A stretch of DNA of 6,770 nt from an uncultured Bacilli bacterium. Its GTDB lineage: Bacteria > Bacillota_I > Bacilli_A > RF39 > UBA660. The stretch spans positions 1 to 6,770 of the forward strand of contig CANQPR010000072.1 of the NCBI GenBank assembly GCA_947625715.1, written 5' to 3'. Positions 1 through 6,349 of this stretch are shown here, one piece after another. The position numbers were made by a program, and so were the translations under genes. The notes beneath the pieces are model-generated. The model worked only from the letters and a program-made list of their open reading frames with translations. It did not search any database and was not told where the DNA came from. Positions within the stretch are counted from its first letter, which is position 1. The number at the start of each line of letters is the position of its first letter.

Positions 1-341
1 GATACCAAAACAAGCCCTAATATAATTAAAAGAATTCCTGTTATATTTATTGGACTCATAGCTTCTTTAAAGAAAAAATGACCTACTAATAAAACTAAAA
101 TTTGGACTACCCCAGTTGCAATAGGGACAATATATGATAAATCAAAACTAACCAATAACTTTTGCCATAGTAAAAAACTACAAATATAAAAAACAAAACC
201 TAATAAAGATATAAAACCAATCTTTATATTTATACCATTATTTAGTGATAATGATAAGGGATTATTTTGGCCTAATTTCATAAAAAACAACCCTAAAGAA
301 GTAAAAACAATATAAATTATTGTCAATATATATTTAATCAT
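1..341 (-). CDS. Small EamA/SMR-like four-helix membrane transporter (3' end cut by window edge)
   Basis: The reading frame starts at the ATG ending at 341 and stays open to the window edge, giving 113 visible residues. It begins MIKYILTIIYIVFTSLG and shows four hydrophobic segments near residues 2-21, 40-60, 66-88 and 95-113, so little is probably missing. A conserved-looking lysine lies in helix 1 (FFMKLG). DLSYIVPIATG followed by a later FFFKEA and a closing GILLIILGLVLV is the pattern of half-size drug/metabolite transporters, including the EmrE-like and ArnE/ArnF-like proteins. Its ATG overlaps the TGA of the DUF2304 gene (ATGA), and an AAGGAGA ribosome site lies at 351-357 inside that gene. 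ArnE/ArnF are proposed to flip undecaprenyl-phosphate-aminoarabinose; by analogy and by its place behind a GT2 and DUF2304, a lipid-linked-sugar flippase role is plausible but inferred. A general small-molecule exporter is the alternative. Confidence 0.8.
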   Translation of the reverse strand, partial: MIKYILTIIYIVFTSLGLFFMKLGQNNPLSLSLNNGINIKIGFISLLGFVFYICSFLLWQKLLVSFDLSYIVPIATGVVQILVLLVGHFFFKEAMSPINITGILLIILGLVLV

Positions 342-667
342 TTTTTATCATCTCCTTCTAACAAGGTAATATGTTCAGCCATTTCAATAACTTTTTCTTG
401 TAACATGGTGATTTTCCTACTACTTTTAAAGTTAATGAAAGCTAAGAACATGATACATATTAAAAACAATAATGATGGAGGATAATCAATTCCCAACATA
501 TGAGCAAAATTATCAATTAAATGAGGAAATATTGCTAATATAATCATAACAATGGAGGCAATCACCCACCAAAAACTTTCTTTAATTGAAAATCTTTTTT
601 TCCTAACTTCAATAATTACATAAAAAAATGAACTAACCGCGACAATTATAAAATAAATATTTTTCAT
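338..667 (-). CDS. DUF2304 family small membrane protein
   Basis: This 109-residue protein has three hydrophobic helices (about 3-20, 32-50 and 63-80) and a polar, helical, probably cytoplasmic tail (82-109). The family signature is visible: a basic stretch after helix 1 (VRKKRFSIKES), aromatic Trp33-Trp34, Phe-Pro at 47-48, then LGIDYPPSLLF at 58-68 and a tail ending in HITLLEGDD. DUF2304 proteins have no firmly assigned biochemical activity, but they are commonly found next to, or fused with, family 2 glycosyltransferases that act on lipid carriers. Here the gene starts 2 bases after the stop of such a GT2, and its strong GGAGG ribosome site (675-679, 7 bases from ATG) is built into the last codons of the GT2 gene, so the two are almost certainly made together. 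A role as membrane partner, anchor or flippase component for the GT2 is inference. Confidence 0.85.
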   Translation of the reverse strand: MKNIYFIIVAVSSFFYVIIEVRKKRFSIKESFWWVIASIVMIILAIFPHLIDNFAHMLGIDYPPSLLFLICIMFLAFINFKSSRKITMLQEKVIEMAEHITLLEGDDKK

Positions 668-669
668 GT

Positions 670-1404
670 TTAAACCTCCATTTTTTTCCTTTTCTTCTTA
701 GGATTTTGAATAATAATAAAAACTATTGAATATAACATATTTATCATATATTTTATTGGCTTTATTATTCCACCGTGCATACTTTCACCTGTTTTTCGTA
801 AACGCATTTTTACCGGTACTTCTTTAATTTTGTAACCTTTAAGAAGCATTTCAATAATTAAATTAGCATCAGGAAATTCCGGATAATTACCCATTTTAGC
901 ATAATAATCAATGACTTTTTTATTTAAACATTGAAATCCTGATAAAGGGTCTTTAATTTTTTGCTTACAAAAAATATAAATTATTTTTTCAAAAACTTTG
1001 GTTCCAATTCTTCGAAAAATGGGACAAGGATAACCTGTATCAATTAAATATCTAGAACCAATTACAATATCGCTTTTACTAGCTATTGCTTCTTTTAAAA
1101 TCTTTACTGCTTCATTAGCTATATGTTGGCCATCCGCATCAAATTGAATAACATAATCATAATTATGTTTTTTAGCGTATTTTAAACCAGTTTGAATAGC
1201 CATGGCATATTTCATATTAAAGATATTTGATAAATATTTTACTTTATTTTTCTTAATAACTTCTAAAGTATTATCTTTAGAGCAATCATTAACTACCAAG
1301 ATATCTGCAAAAGAAGCGTCACTTTTTAATTCTTTAATAACTTTTTCAATATTTTCTTCTTCATTATAAGCAGGTATTACAATTAAAACTTTTTTATCTT
1401 TCAT
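670..1404 (-). CDS. Family 2 glycosyltransferase, polyprenyl-phosphate-sugar synthase type
   Basis: A 244-residue GT-A fold enzyme of the DPM1/GtrB-like group, expected to transfer a sugar from a nucleotide donor to undecaprenyl phosphate at the cytoplasmic face. Visible motifs are IPAYNEE (10-16), VNDCSKDNT (about 37-46, with the donor-binding Asp40), FDADGQH (DxD-type metal site, Asp89/Asp91), GSRY (116-119), DPLSGF (152-157) and RKTGES (203-208). There is no C-terminal pair of transmembrane helices as in GtrB or CsbB. Only one hydrophobic stretch (about 219-233) followed by a Lys/Arg-rich tail is present, which fits reliance on the adjacent DUF2304 protein for membrane association. I chose the ATG ending at 1404: a GGTGA ribosome site lies 5 bases upstream, and MKDKKVLIVIPAYN is a normal N-terminus for the family. 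A start 4 codons earlier (1416) is possible but has no clear ribosome site. The donor sugar cannot be read from the sequence. Confidence 0.9.
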   Translation of the reverse strand: MKDKKVLIVIPAYNEEENIEKVIKELKSDASFADILVVNDCSKDNTLEVIKKNKVKYLSNIFNMKYAMAIQTGLKYAKKHNYDYVIQFDADGQHIANEAVKILKEAIASKSDIVIGSRYLIDTGYPCPIFRRIGTKVFEKIIYIFCKQKIKDPLSGFQCLNKKVIDYYAKMGNYPEFPDANLIIEMLLKGYKIKEVPVKMRLRKTGESMHGGIIKPIKYMINMLYSIVFIIIQNPKKKRKKMEV

Positions 1405-1409
1405 AAACT

Positions 1410-1414
1410 TCACC
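1410..1414 (-). promoter_or_regulatory. Ribosome binding site that decides the GT2 start
   Basis: GGTGA on the minus strand sits 5 bases before the ATG at 1402-1404 and includes the TGA stop of the upstream DUF2142 gene. The alternative upstream ATG (1414-1416) is preceded only by a T-rich stretch with no purine-rich site. This favours the 244-residue start and implies reinitiation after the DUF2142 stop codon. Confidence 0.55.
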
Positions 1415-2921
1415 ATAAATGTGAAAGAAAAATGACTCCTAGTGCATAAAGATTAAAAAACACTAGAAAATAACATAAAAAGTTATTGCTTTTTCTTTCA
1501 TCAATAATTTTTCTTTTTTTATTATAACATAAAATAGGTACAAGTAGTAAAAGAGGAATAAAATATCTACCTTGGACACCCATAACAACACTATTAGCTA
1601 CTTTTGTCCACTCCACATACAAACTAGTAAAAATAAGTAAAATAACTATTCCTAATACTGCCCCACTAAAGATTTTAGTATTAAAAGAAATTTCTATTTT
1701 ATCATTATTATAACAAGCATAATAAATTAAAAGAATAATTGTTATAAATGGGTATAGATATAATAAATTTAAATCTAAATGCTCTAGGGACATTCCCACC
1801 ATTGTTGTTAAATAAAATTCCAAATTAACTCCCAAAGTTCTAATTAATATAATTATATAAGATAAAGGATTAGTTAAGATATATTTTATTTGACCCCAAG
1901 AATTGACACCAGGTTGAATTTCTATTAAATAATTACTTGCTAATTTTAACCACCCTAAATTTATTATTAAAGCTATTAAAACTATGCCTAAAGTTACTTT
2001 ATACTTATCTTTTTTCTTTTTAAATTTATTAGTAGGAATTAAAAGCAATAAAAAGCAAAGGGGAAAATAAACAATTTTTAAAGTAGCTAAAAAGACACTT
2101 ATAATTCCTAATTTTAAAACATCATTTTTGGTAACATACTTTTCACTATACTTTAATTTTAAAATATAAGCTAAAAATAAACACGCTAAAGAAATGGTAA
2201 GACCATCAGCTGATAAAGATGCTAATTCCATAAGAGTCATAGGCATAAAAGAAAGAAGGAAAAAATATCTTTTAAAACAAGGTAATATTTTCATAGTTAA
2301 AGCCATAATTAAAGCACAAAGCAAAAAATTAGCTATTCGGCCAAAATAAGCTTGAATAATTAAGGATTTACTAAAAATTTTGCCAATTATTATTCCTATT
2401 GTTTGGGGAATATAACAAAGTGGTGAATATAAAGAAGACCCAGAAAAAGAAATAAATTTATAATTATTACTTTTCTTTAATGACATCTCTTTCTTTAAAT
2501 CACCATAAGTTGTAGTTTGTTTATTAACAACTTCATCTAATTCCTTTGGAAATATTCTGCCTCCAATACCTTCTTCATTCTTACTCGATAAAAAATGGCC
2601 TTCACTAATTTCATAACTTCTTAAAAAATGCTCATGCTCATCAGCTACCCGACCTAAGGGAACAATAAATAAATAACTTAAGCCCAATAAAATCAATAAT
2701 TTTAAATAATACTTTTCAATATCTTCATCTTTTTTAATAACTTTAATAATAAATAATACCCCTAATGAAAATAAACCTATTATTATGGCATAGATTAATA
2801 ATTTTTGATGCCTATACCCTTTAATTTTATCGCTTAATGTAACAAAGGTGAAAATAACATTCATTATGACCAAGAAAATTAAAATACCATAATTTTTAAA
2901 TAAACTTTTTTCTTTTTCCAT
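1410..2921 (-). CDS. DUF2142 polytopic membrane protein, putative GT-C type glycosyltransferase
   Basis: This 503-residue protein is strongly hydrophobic, with about 11-13 predicted membrane segments starting at residues 11-30, 41-61 and 71-90. Directly after the third, the sequence PLGRVADEHEHFLRSYEISE (88-107) carries the acidic pair Asp94-Glu95 and a following His/Arg pattern that matches the DUF2142 signature and sits where GT-C enzymes place their catalytic acid in the first outer loop. A second family hallmark, VQGRYFIPL (449-457), precedes the last helices. GT-C enzymes use polyprenyl-phosphate sugars on the outer membrane face, so the protein is a plausible transferase to a wall polymer, teichoic-acid-like chain or protein; no activity is established for DUF2142 in general. 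An AAAGG ribosome site (2930-2934) lies 8 bases before the ATG. Its stop precedes the GT2 start by 5 bases, and it follows ftsI after a 70-base gap. Confidence 0.85.
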   Translation of the reverse strand: MEKEKSLFKNYGILIFLVIMNVIFTFVTLSDKIKGYRHQKLLIYAIIIGLFSLGVLFIIKVIKKDEDIEKYYLKLLILLGLSYLFIVPLGRVADEHEHFLRSYEISEGHFLSSKNEEGIGGRIFPKELDEVVNKQTTTYGDLKKEMSLKKSNNYKFISFSGSSLYSPLCYIPQTIGIIIGKIFSKSLIIQAYFGRIANFLLCALIMALTMKILPCFKRYFFLLSFMPMTLMELASLSADGLTISLACLFLAYILKLKYSEKYVTKNDVLKLGIISVFLATLKIVYFPLCFLLLLIPTNKFKKKKDKYKVTLGIVLIALIINLGWLKLASNYLIEIQPGVNSWGQIKYILTNPLSYIIILIRTLGVNLEFYLTTMVGMSLEHLDLNLLYLYPFITIILLIYYACYNNDKIEISFNTKIFSGAVLGIVILLIFTSLYVEWTKVANSVVMGVQGRYFIPLLLLVPILCYNKKRKIIDERKSNNFLCYFLVFFNLYALGVIFLSHLW

Positions 2922-2991
2922 TTTCTTAACCTTTCTTTTTATTTAAAAAATTAATTCTTAACTCTCTTAATATATCATATTTTTTTTAAAA
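2922..2991 (-). promoter_or_regulatory. AT-rich gap between ftsI and the DUF2142 gene, weak candidate promoter
   Basis: This 70-base gap is the only one of any size in the window. On the minus strand it contains TATGAT (2974-2979), a good -10-like hexamer, but 16-18 bases upstream I see no TTGACA-like box, so the promoter call is weak; in such AT-rich DNA hexamers of this kind arise by chance. TTAAGA occurs three times, and the octamer GTTAAGAA twice (2923-2930 and 2955-2962). No GC-rich hairpin followed by a T tract is visible, so I cannot support a terminator, and the downstream cassette may be partly co-transcribed with ftsI. Confidence 0.25.
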
Positions 2992-5127
2992 TTACCCTAA
3001 TTTTATTTCCATTTTGGCATTTAAATCAATAACCGTATCTTTTGGAATAGAAGTACTAATAACAGAGCCAAAACCATCTAGGGAATACTTTATCCCTATG
3101 AAATTACAAAAACTTATTATTTCATTAGTTGTCCAACCTGTTACATCAGGCATTTTTATCTCCCCACCATTTGTTTTAATATAAATTTTACTACCATCAA
3201 TTGTTGTTGTATTAGCTAATGGATACTGATTAATAACAAATGAGCCATTACCAATTACAATTGGATTTAATTTTTTCTTTTTAGCGTCATCTAAAACATC
3301 TTTTAAAGCCATATTAATGTATTGAGGTACAACAATTATTTTACTATGGTCAACATCATTTTGGACATTTGTTAAATTGGTTACTCTTGCAATATCTTTT
3401 ACTACTTGAGCAACGGTATTGGAAATTTTATCGCCTCCCCCGGTATATCTTTGGGTAGCAAAGTAAATAACATATTTGGGTTCTTCTTTTGGAAAAACGC
3501 CCGCGAAAGAACGAATATAATCATTGTCACCGGTTAAATAGCCACCATCAGGACTTGCTAGTTGGGCAGTTCCCGTTTTACCGATAACTGTTATTCCATC
3601 AGGAGCATAAAGACGATTATAATCAAAACTATTATAAACAACGTTATACAATAACTCTTTCATTTTTTCAATGGTCTCATGCTTAGCCACGGAATGGATT
3701 TCTTTTTTTTGTGCTTCAAAAGTTACATTGCCATTACTATCAACAATCTTTTTTACTATTTGTGGTTCTATCATCATTCCATCATTTGCTATGGCACTAA
3801 AAGCTTGTAACATTTGCACTGGTGTTACTAAAATACCTTGACCAAAACTAGCATTAGCAAGTTCAGAATCATATGTAAAATCAATTTTTCCTTCTAACTC
3901 ACCTGGTAAACTAATTTTTGTCTTTTTCCCAAAACCACATAAATTATAATAATCAATTAATTTAGCAGTCCCTAATTTAAACGCTAAATTAGTTGCCCCA
4001 ACGTTTGATGAATAAGCAAAACCAGTATCATAGTTAATTGTTCCCCAACCAACATTATTAAAGTCTTTAATTTTGGTTCCGTCATCCAAGGTTAAACTAC
4101 CAGAGGTATAAGTTGCACTTCCATCATATACTCCGTTTTCCATAGCACTCATCCACGAAAAAGTTTTCATTGTACTTCCTGGTTCATATTGATAAGCTAC
4201 TAGTGGATTTACATAACTTTTTAAATCATTTAAAGTATTAGGATTAAAACTAGGATTAGTTGCACTTCCCACAATTTCACCTGTTTTCGCATCCATAACA
4301 GCAAAAATAGTCCAATCAGCTTTAGCTGATTCACTAAAATTATGAACCGCATTTTCTAATACATTTTGAATATCACTATTGATTGTTAAATAAACATCTG
4401 AACCCGATACAGCCATAACTTTATTTTCTGGGGTATTAGCCATCTTATAACCATAAGCATCTTTTTGATATTCAACAAAACCATCCGTACCCTTTAATAC
4501 ATCATTCATGTAAGATTCAATACCCATTTCCCCTACTATTTCACCATTATCATCACTTCTAGCATATCCCAAAATATAACTAGCCCAAGAAGAATTTATA
4601 TATTGTCTTTTTTTAGCTAACGTTTCAAAATCAATACCGGGTAATTCTAATAATTCTACAGCTCTTTTTTCTTCTTCACTTATTCGTCCCCAAGAACCTA
4701 ATTCAACTTGATATAAATCTTGATTAAAATATTTAATTAATGTTTCTTTACAATTTTCTATGTCTTTCTCATCTTTTCCTAGGACATCACATAATTTTTT
4801 GGCTGTATCATCTTTATCTACCACATGATAAGGATGTTTTTCATCAGTTGTTCTTGATGGTGATAAATAAGCAATTATCTTATAAGAATTAGCATTTTTA
4901 GCTAAAGGTTTTCCATCCCTATCATATATAATACCTCTATTAGCGTACAAAATTTCTTTTGTAGTATTACGGTTATTTGCAAATTGGGTTAAATTAATAC
5001 CATCTACATTAGGACTTAACACCACATAAGAAAGTTTAATAATTATTATCATGAAAAAAAGACCGACAATTAACAAAGTCAGTTTTAAATTTAAATGTAT
5101 TTTATAAAACGGTCTTATCTTTTTCAT
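2992..5127 (-). CDS. ftsI: Class B penicillin-binding protein, peptidoglycan D,D-transpeptidase with two PASTA domains (FtsI/PBP2B/PBP2x type)
   Basis: This 711-residue bitopic enzyme cross-links septal peptidoglycan outside the membrane. It has a short basic N-terminus, one membrane anchor (about 15-36), a PBP dimer/pedestal domain (about 60-235, including the conserved ANRGIIYDRDG at 62-72), a transpeptidase domain (about 260-585) and two C-terminal PASTA domains (about 595-652, divergent, and 656-711, starting MPDVTGW). All three penicillin-binding motifs are intact: STMK at 318-321 with nucleophile Ser318, SSN at 373-375, and KTGT at 517-520. Length and PASTA pair match B. subtilis PBP2B/SpoVD and streptococcal PBP2x. 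The gene starts 7 bases after the ftsL-like stop with only a weak GAGTGA-type ribosome site, suggesting coupling to the upstream gene. Position after mraZ-rsmH-ftsL supports the division enzyme; a SpoVD-like sporulation paralogue cannot be strictly excluded. Confidence 0.95.
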   Translation of the reverse strand: MKKIRPFYKIHLNLKLTLLIVGLFFMIIIIKLSYVVLSPNVDGINLTQFANNRNTTKEILYANRGIIYDRDGKPLAKNANSYKIIAYLSPSRTTDEKHPYHVVDKDDTAKKLCDVLGKDEKDIENCKETLIKYFNQDLYQVELGSWGRISEEEKRAVELLELPGIDFETLAKKRQYINSSWASYILGYARSDDNGEIVGEMGIESYMNDVLKGTDGFVEYQKDAYGYKMANTPENKVMAVSGSDVYLTINSDIQNVLENAVHNFSESAKADWTIFAVMDAKTGEIVGSATNPSFNPNTLNDLKSYVNPLVAYQYEPGSTMKTFSWMSAMENGVYDGSATYTSGSLTLDDGTKIKDFNNVGWGTINYDTGFAYSSNVGATNLAFKLGTAKLIDYYNLCGFGKKTKISLPGELEGKIDFTYDSELANASFGQGILVTPVQMLQAFSAIANDGMMIEPQIVKKIVDSNGNVTFEAQKKEIHSVAKHETIEKMKELLYNVVYNSFDYNRLYAPDGITVIGKTGTAQLASPDGGYLTGDNDYIRSFAGVFPKEEPKYVIYFATQRYTGGGDKISNTVAQVVKDIARVTNLTNVQNDVDHSKIIVVPQYINMALKDVLDDAKKKKLNPIVIGNGSFVINQYPLANTTTIDGSKIYIKTNGGEIKMPDVTGWTTNEIISFCNFIGIKYSLDGFGSVISTSIPKDTVIDLNAKMEIKLG

Positions 5128-5134
5128 AAATCAC

Positions 5135-5425
5135 TCACTCATTAATATTTTTTATGTTACTATTATTATAAGACAAACCTTGTTCTGTTGCAATCTCTTG
5201 AATTTTATCTAAACTAGCTAATTCATCAATTTGCATTGACAAAGATTCATTTTTCCCTTCTTGGTCTTCAATTTTATTTTTTATTTGTTCCATCGAAATA
5301 TTAGTTTCTGATAAAACAGCTTTTGTAAACACAGTACAAATAGGCAAAGAAATAAGTAATAGAATAATCATGATTGTTAAAAATTTTTCTCCTTTTAAAA
5401 ATTTTATTTTCTTTGTTTTTTTCAT
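5135..5425 (-). CDS. ftsL: FtsL/DivIC-like cell division protein
   Basis: A 96-residue bitopic protein: a Lys-rich cytoplasmic start (MKKTKKIKFLKGEK), one membrane helix (about 15-37), then an outer coiled-coil region (about 40-72, MEQIKNKIEDQEGKNESLSM) and the short motif LDKIQEIATEQGL (72-84), which resembles the conserved IeeiA..lGM element at the end of FtsL coiled coils. FtsL, with DivIB/FtsQ and DivIC/FtsB, forms the complex that activates FtsW and the septal PBP. Sequence conservation in this family is low, so the name rests on topology, size and its place between rsmH and ftsI, where ftsL is normally found. A AAAGGAA ribosome site (5433-5439) lies within the last codons of rsmH, 3 bases separate the genes, and the stop is TGA. 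Confidence 0.85.
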   Translation of the reverse strand: MKKTKKIKFLKGEKFLTIMIILLLISLPICTVFTKAVLSETNISMEQIKNKIEDQEGKNESLSMQIDELASLDKIQEIATEQGLSYNNSNIKNINE

Positions 5426-5428
5426 TTT

Positions 5429-6349
5429 CTAATTCCTTTCTATAACTCGCATTTTACTACTTCTACTGCGTGAATTTTCTTCTAATTCTCTTTTAGTAGG
5501 GACAATTACTTTTTTATTAACAATAGAAATTTTTGGTAAATAATCTTTGGGAATATTAGGTAATCCCTTAACTAAAGGGTCAACTTCACTATATTTTCTA
5601 AAGATTTTTTTAACAATTTTATCCTCTAGGGAATGAAAAGTAATCACCACTAATCTTCCTTTAGGTTTTAATAAAAAAATAGCATCTACCAAAGCTTTTT
5701 GTAAATGATTTAATTCATCATTTACTTCAATTCTTATAGCTTGAAATATTTTTCTTTCCGGATGATTTTTATAAAAGTAATTGGCTCCCACACTCATTTT
5801 AATTATTTCTACTAATTGCATGGTTGTTAAAATAGCTTCTTTTTCGCGATAATGAATTATTTGTTTGGCAATCAAAGAACTCTTTTTTTCTTCGGCATAC
5901 TTATAAAAAATATCTTTTAAAGCTTCATAAGAATAAGTATTTATTAATTCTTTGGCACTAAAAGTTTGACTTTTATCCATTCGCATATCCAACTGTTCAT
6001 CTCTCATGAAGGAAAAACCACGATTTTCATCAATTTGAACGGAAGAAACGCCACAGTCAAAAAGAATTCCATCGACTTTGGTTATATTTCTTTTTTCTAA
6101 TTCTTCTTTCATATTTACATAATCACTATGAATCAGTTGGAAATGACTGCTAATGGCATTAAGAACCTCTTTTGAATATGTAATTGCATCTTGGTCTTTG
6201 TCAAAGGCGAATAACATACCCCTTTTTAATCGTTTAAGTATTTCCATCGAATCCCCTGCATATCCAAGTGTCGCATCAACATAAATTCCATCTTCTTTTA
6301 TTGCTAAGGCTTCTATAGCTTCATTTTTTAAGACTGAGTAATGTTTCAT
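5429..6349 (-). CDS. rsmH: 16S rRNA (cytosine-1402-N4)-methyltransferase RsmH (MraW)
   Basis: This 306-residue, full-length enzyme methylates N4 of C1402 in the ribosomal P site of 16S rRNA, using S-adenosylmethionine. It opens MKHYSVLKNEAIEAL and shows the family motifs in order: the SAM loop DATLGYAGDS (25-34), FDKD (49-52), DCGVSSVQID (98-107), RGFSF then LDMRMD (110-125), FQAIRIEVN (202-210), ITFHSLEDKIVK (236-247) and the C-terminal NSRSRSSKMRVIER (292-305). The SAM loop departs from the usual GGGGHS (Tyr, Ala and Asp replace Gly, Gly and His), and DLGVSSPQLD-type positions carry Cys and Val. The remainder looks intact, so the enzyme is probably active. Its ATG overlaps the mraZ TGA (ATGA) with a GAGGA site at 6359-6363, so translation is likely coupled; the stop is TAG, 3 bases before the ftsL-like gene. 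Confidence 0.97.
   Translation of the reverse strand: MKHYSVLKNEAIEALAIKEDGIYVDATLGYAGDSMEILKRLKRGMLFAFDKDQDAITYSKEVLNAISSHFQLIHSDYVNMKEELEKRNITKVDGILFDCGVSSVQIDENRGFSFMRDEQLDMRMDKSQTFSAKELINTYSYEALKDIFYKYAEEKKSSLIAKQIIHYREKEAILTTMQLVEIIKMSVGANYFYKNHPERKIFQAIRIEVNDELNHLQKALVDAIFLLKPKGRLVVITFHSLEDKIVKKIFRKYSEVDPLVKGLPNIPKDYLPKISIVNKKVIVPTKRELEENSRSRSSKMRVIERN

Noticed and set aside
1405..1416. GT2 start four codons upstream (ATG GTG AAG TTT)
   Set aside because: It has no purine-rich site upstream, while the next ATG has GGTGA at good spacing and gives a typical GT2 N-terminus. It remains possible.
2922..2991. Terminator between ftsI and the DUF2142 gene
   Set aside because: There are A-tracts and T-tracts that could pair weakly, but no stable GC-containing stem followed by a T run on the minus strand.
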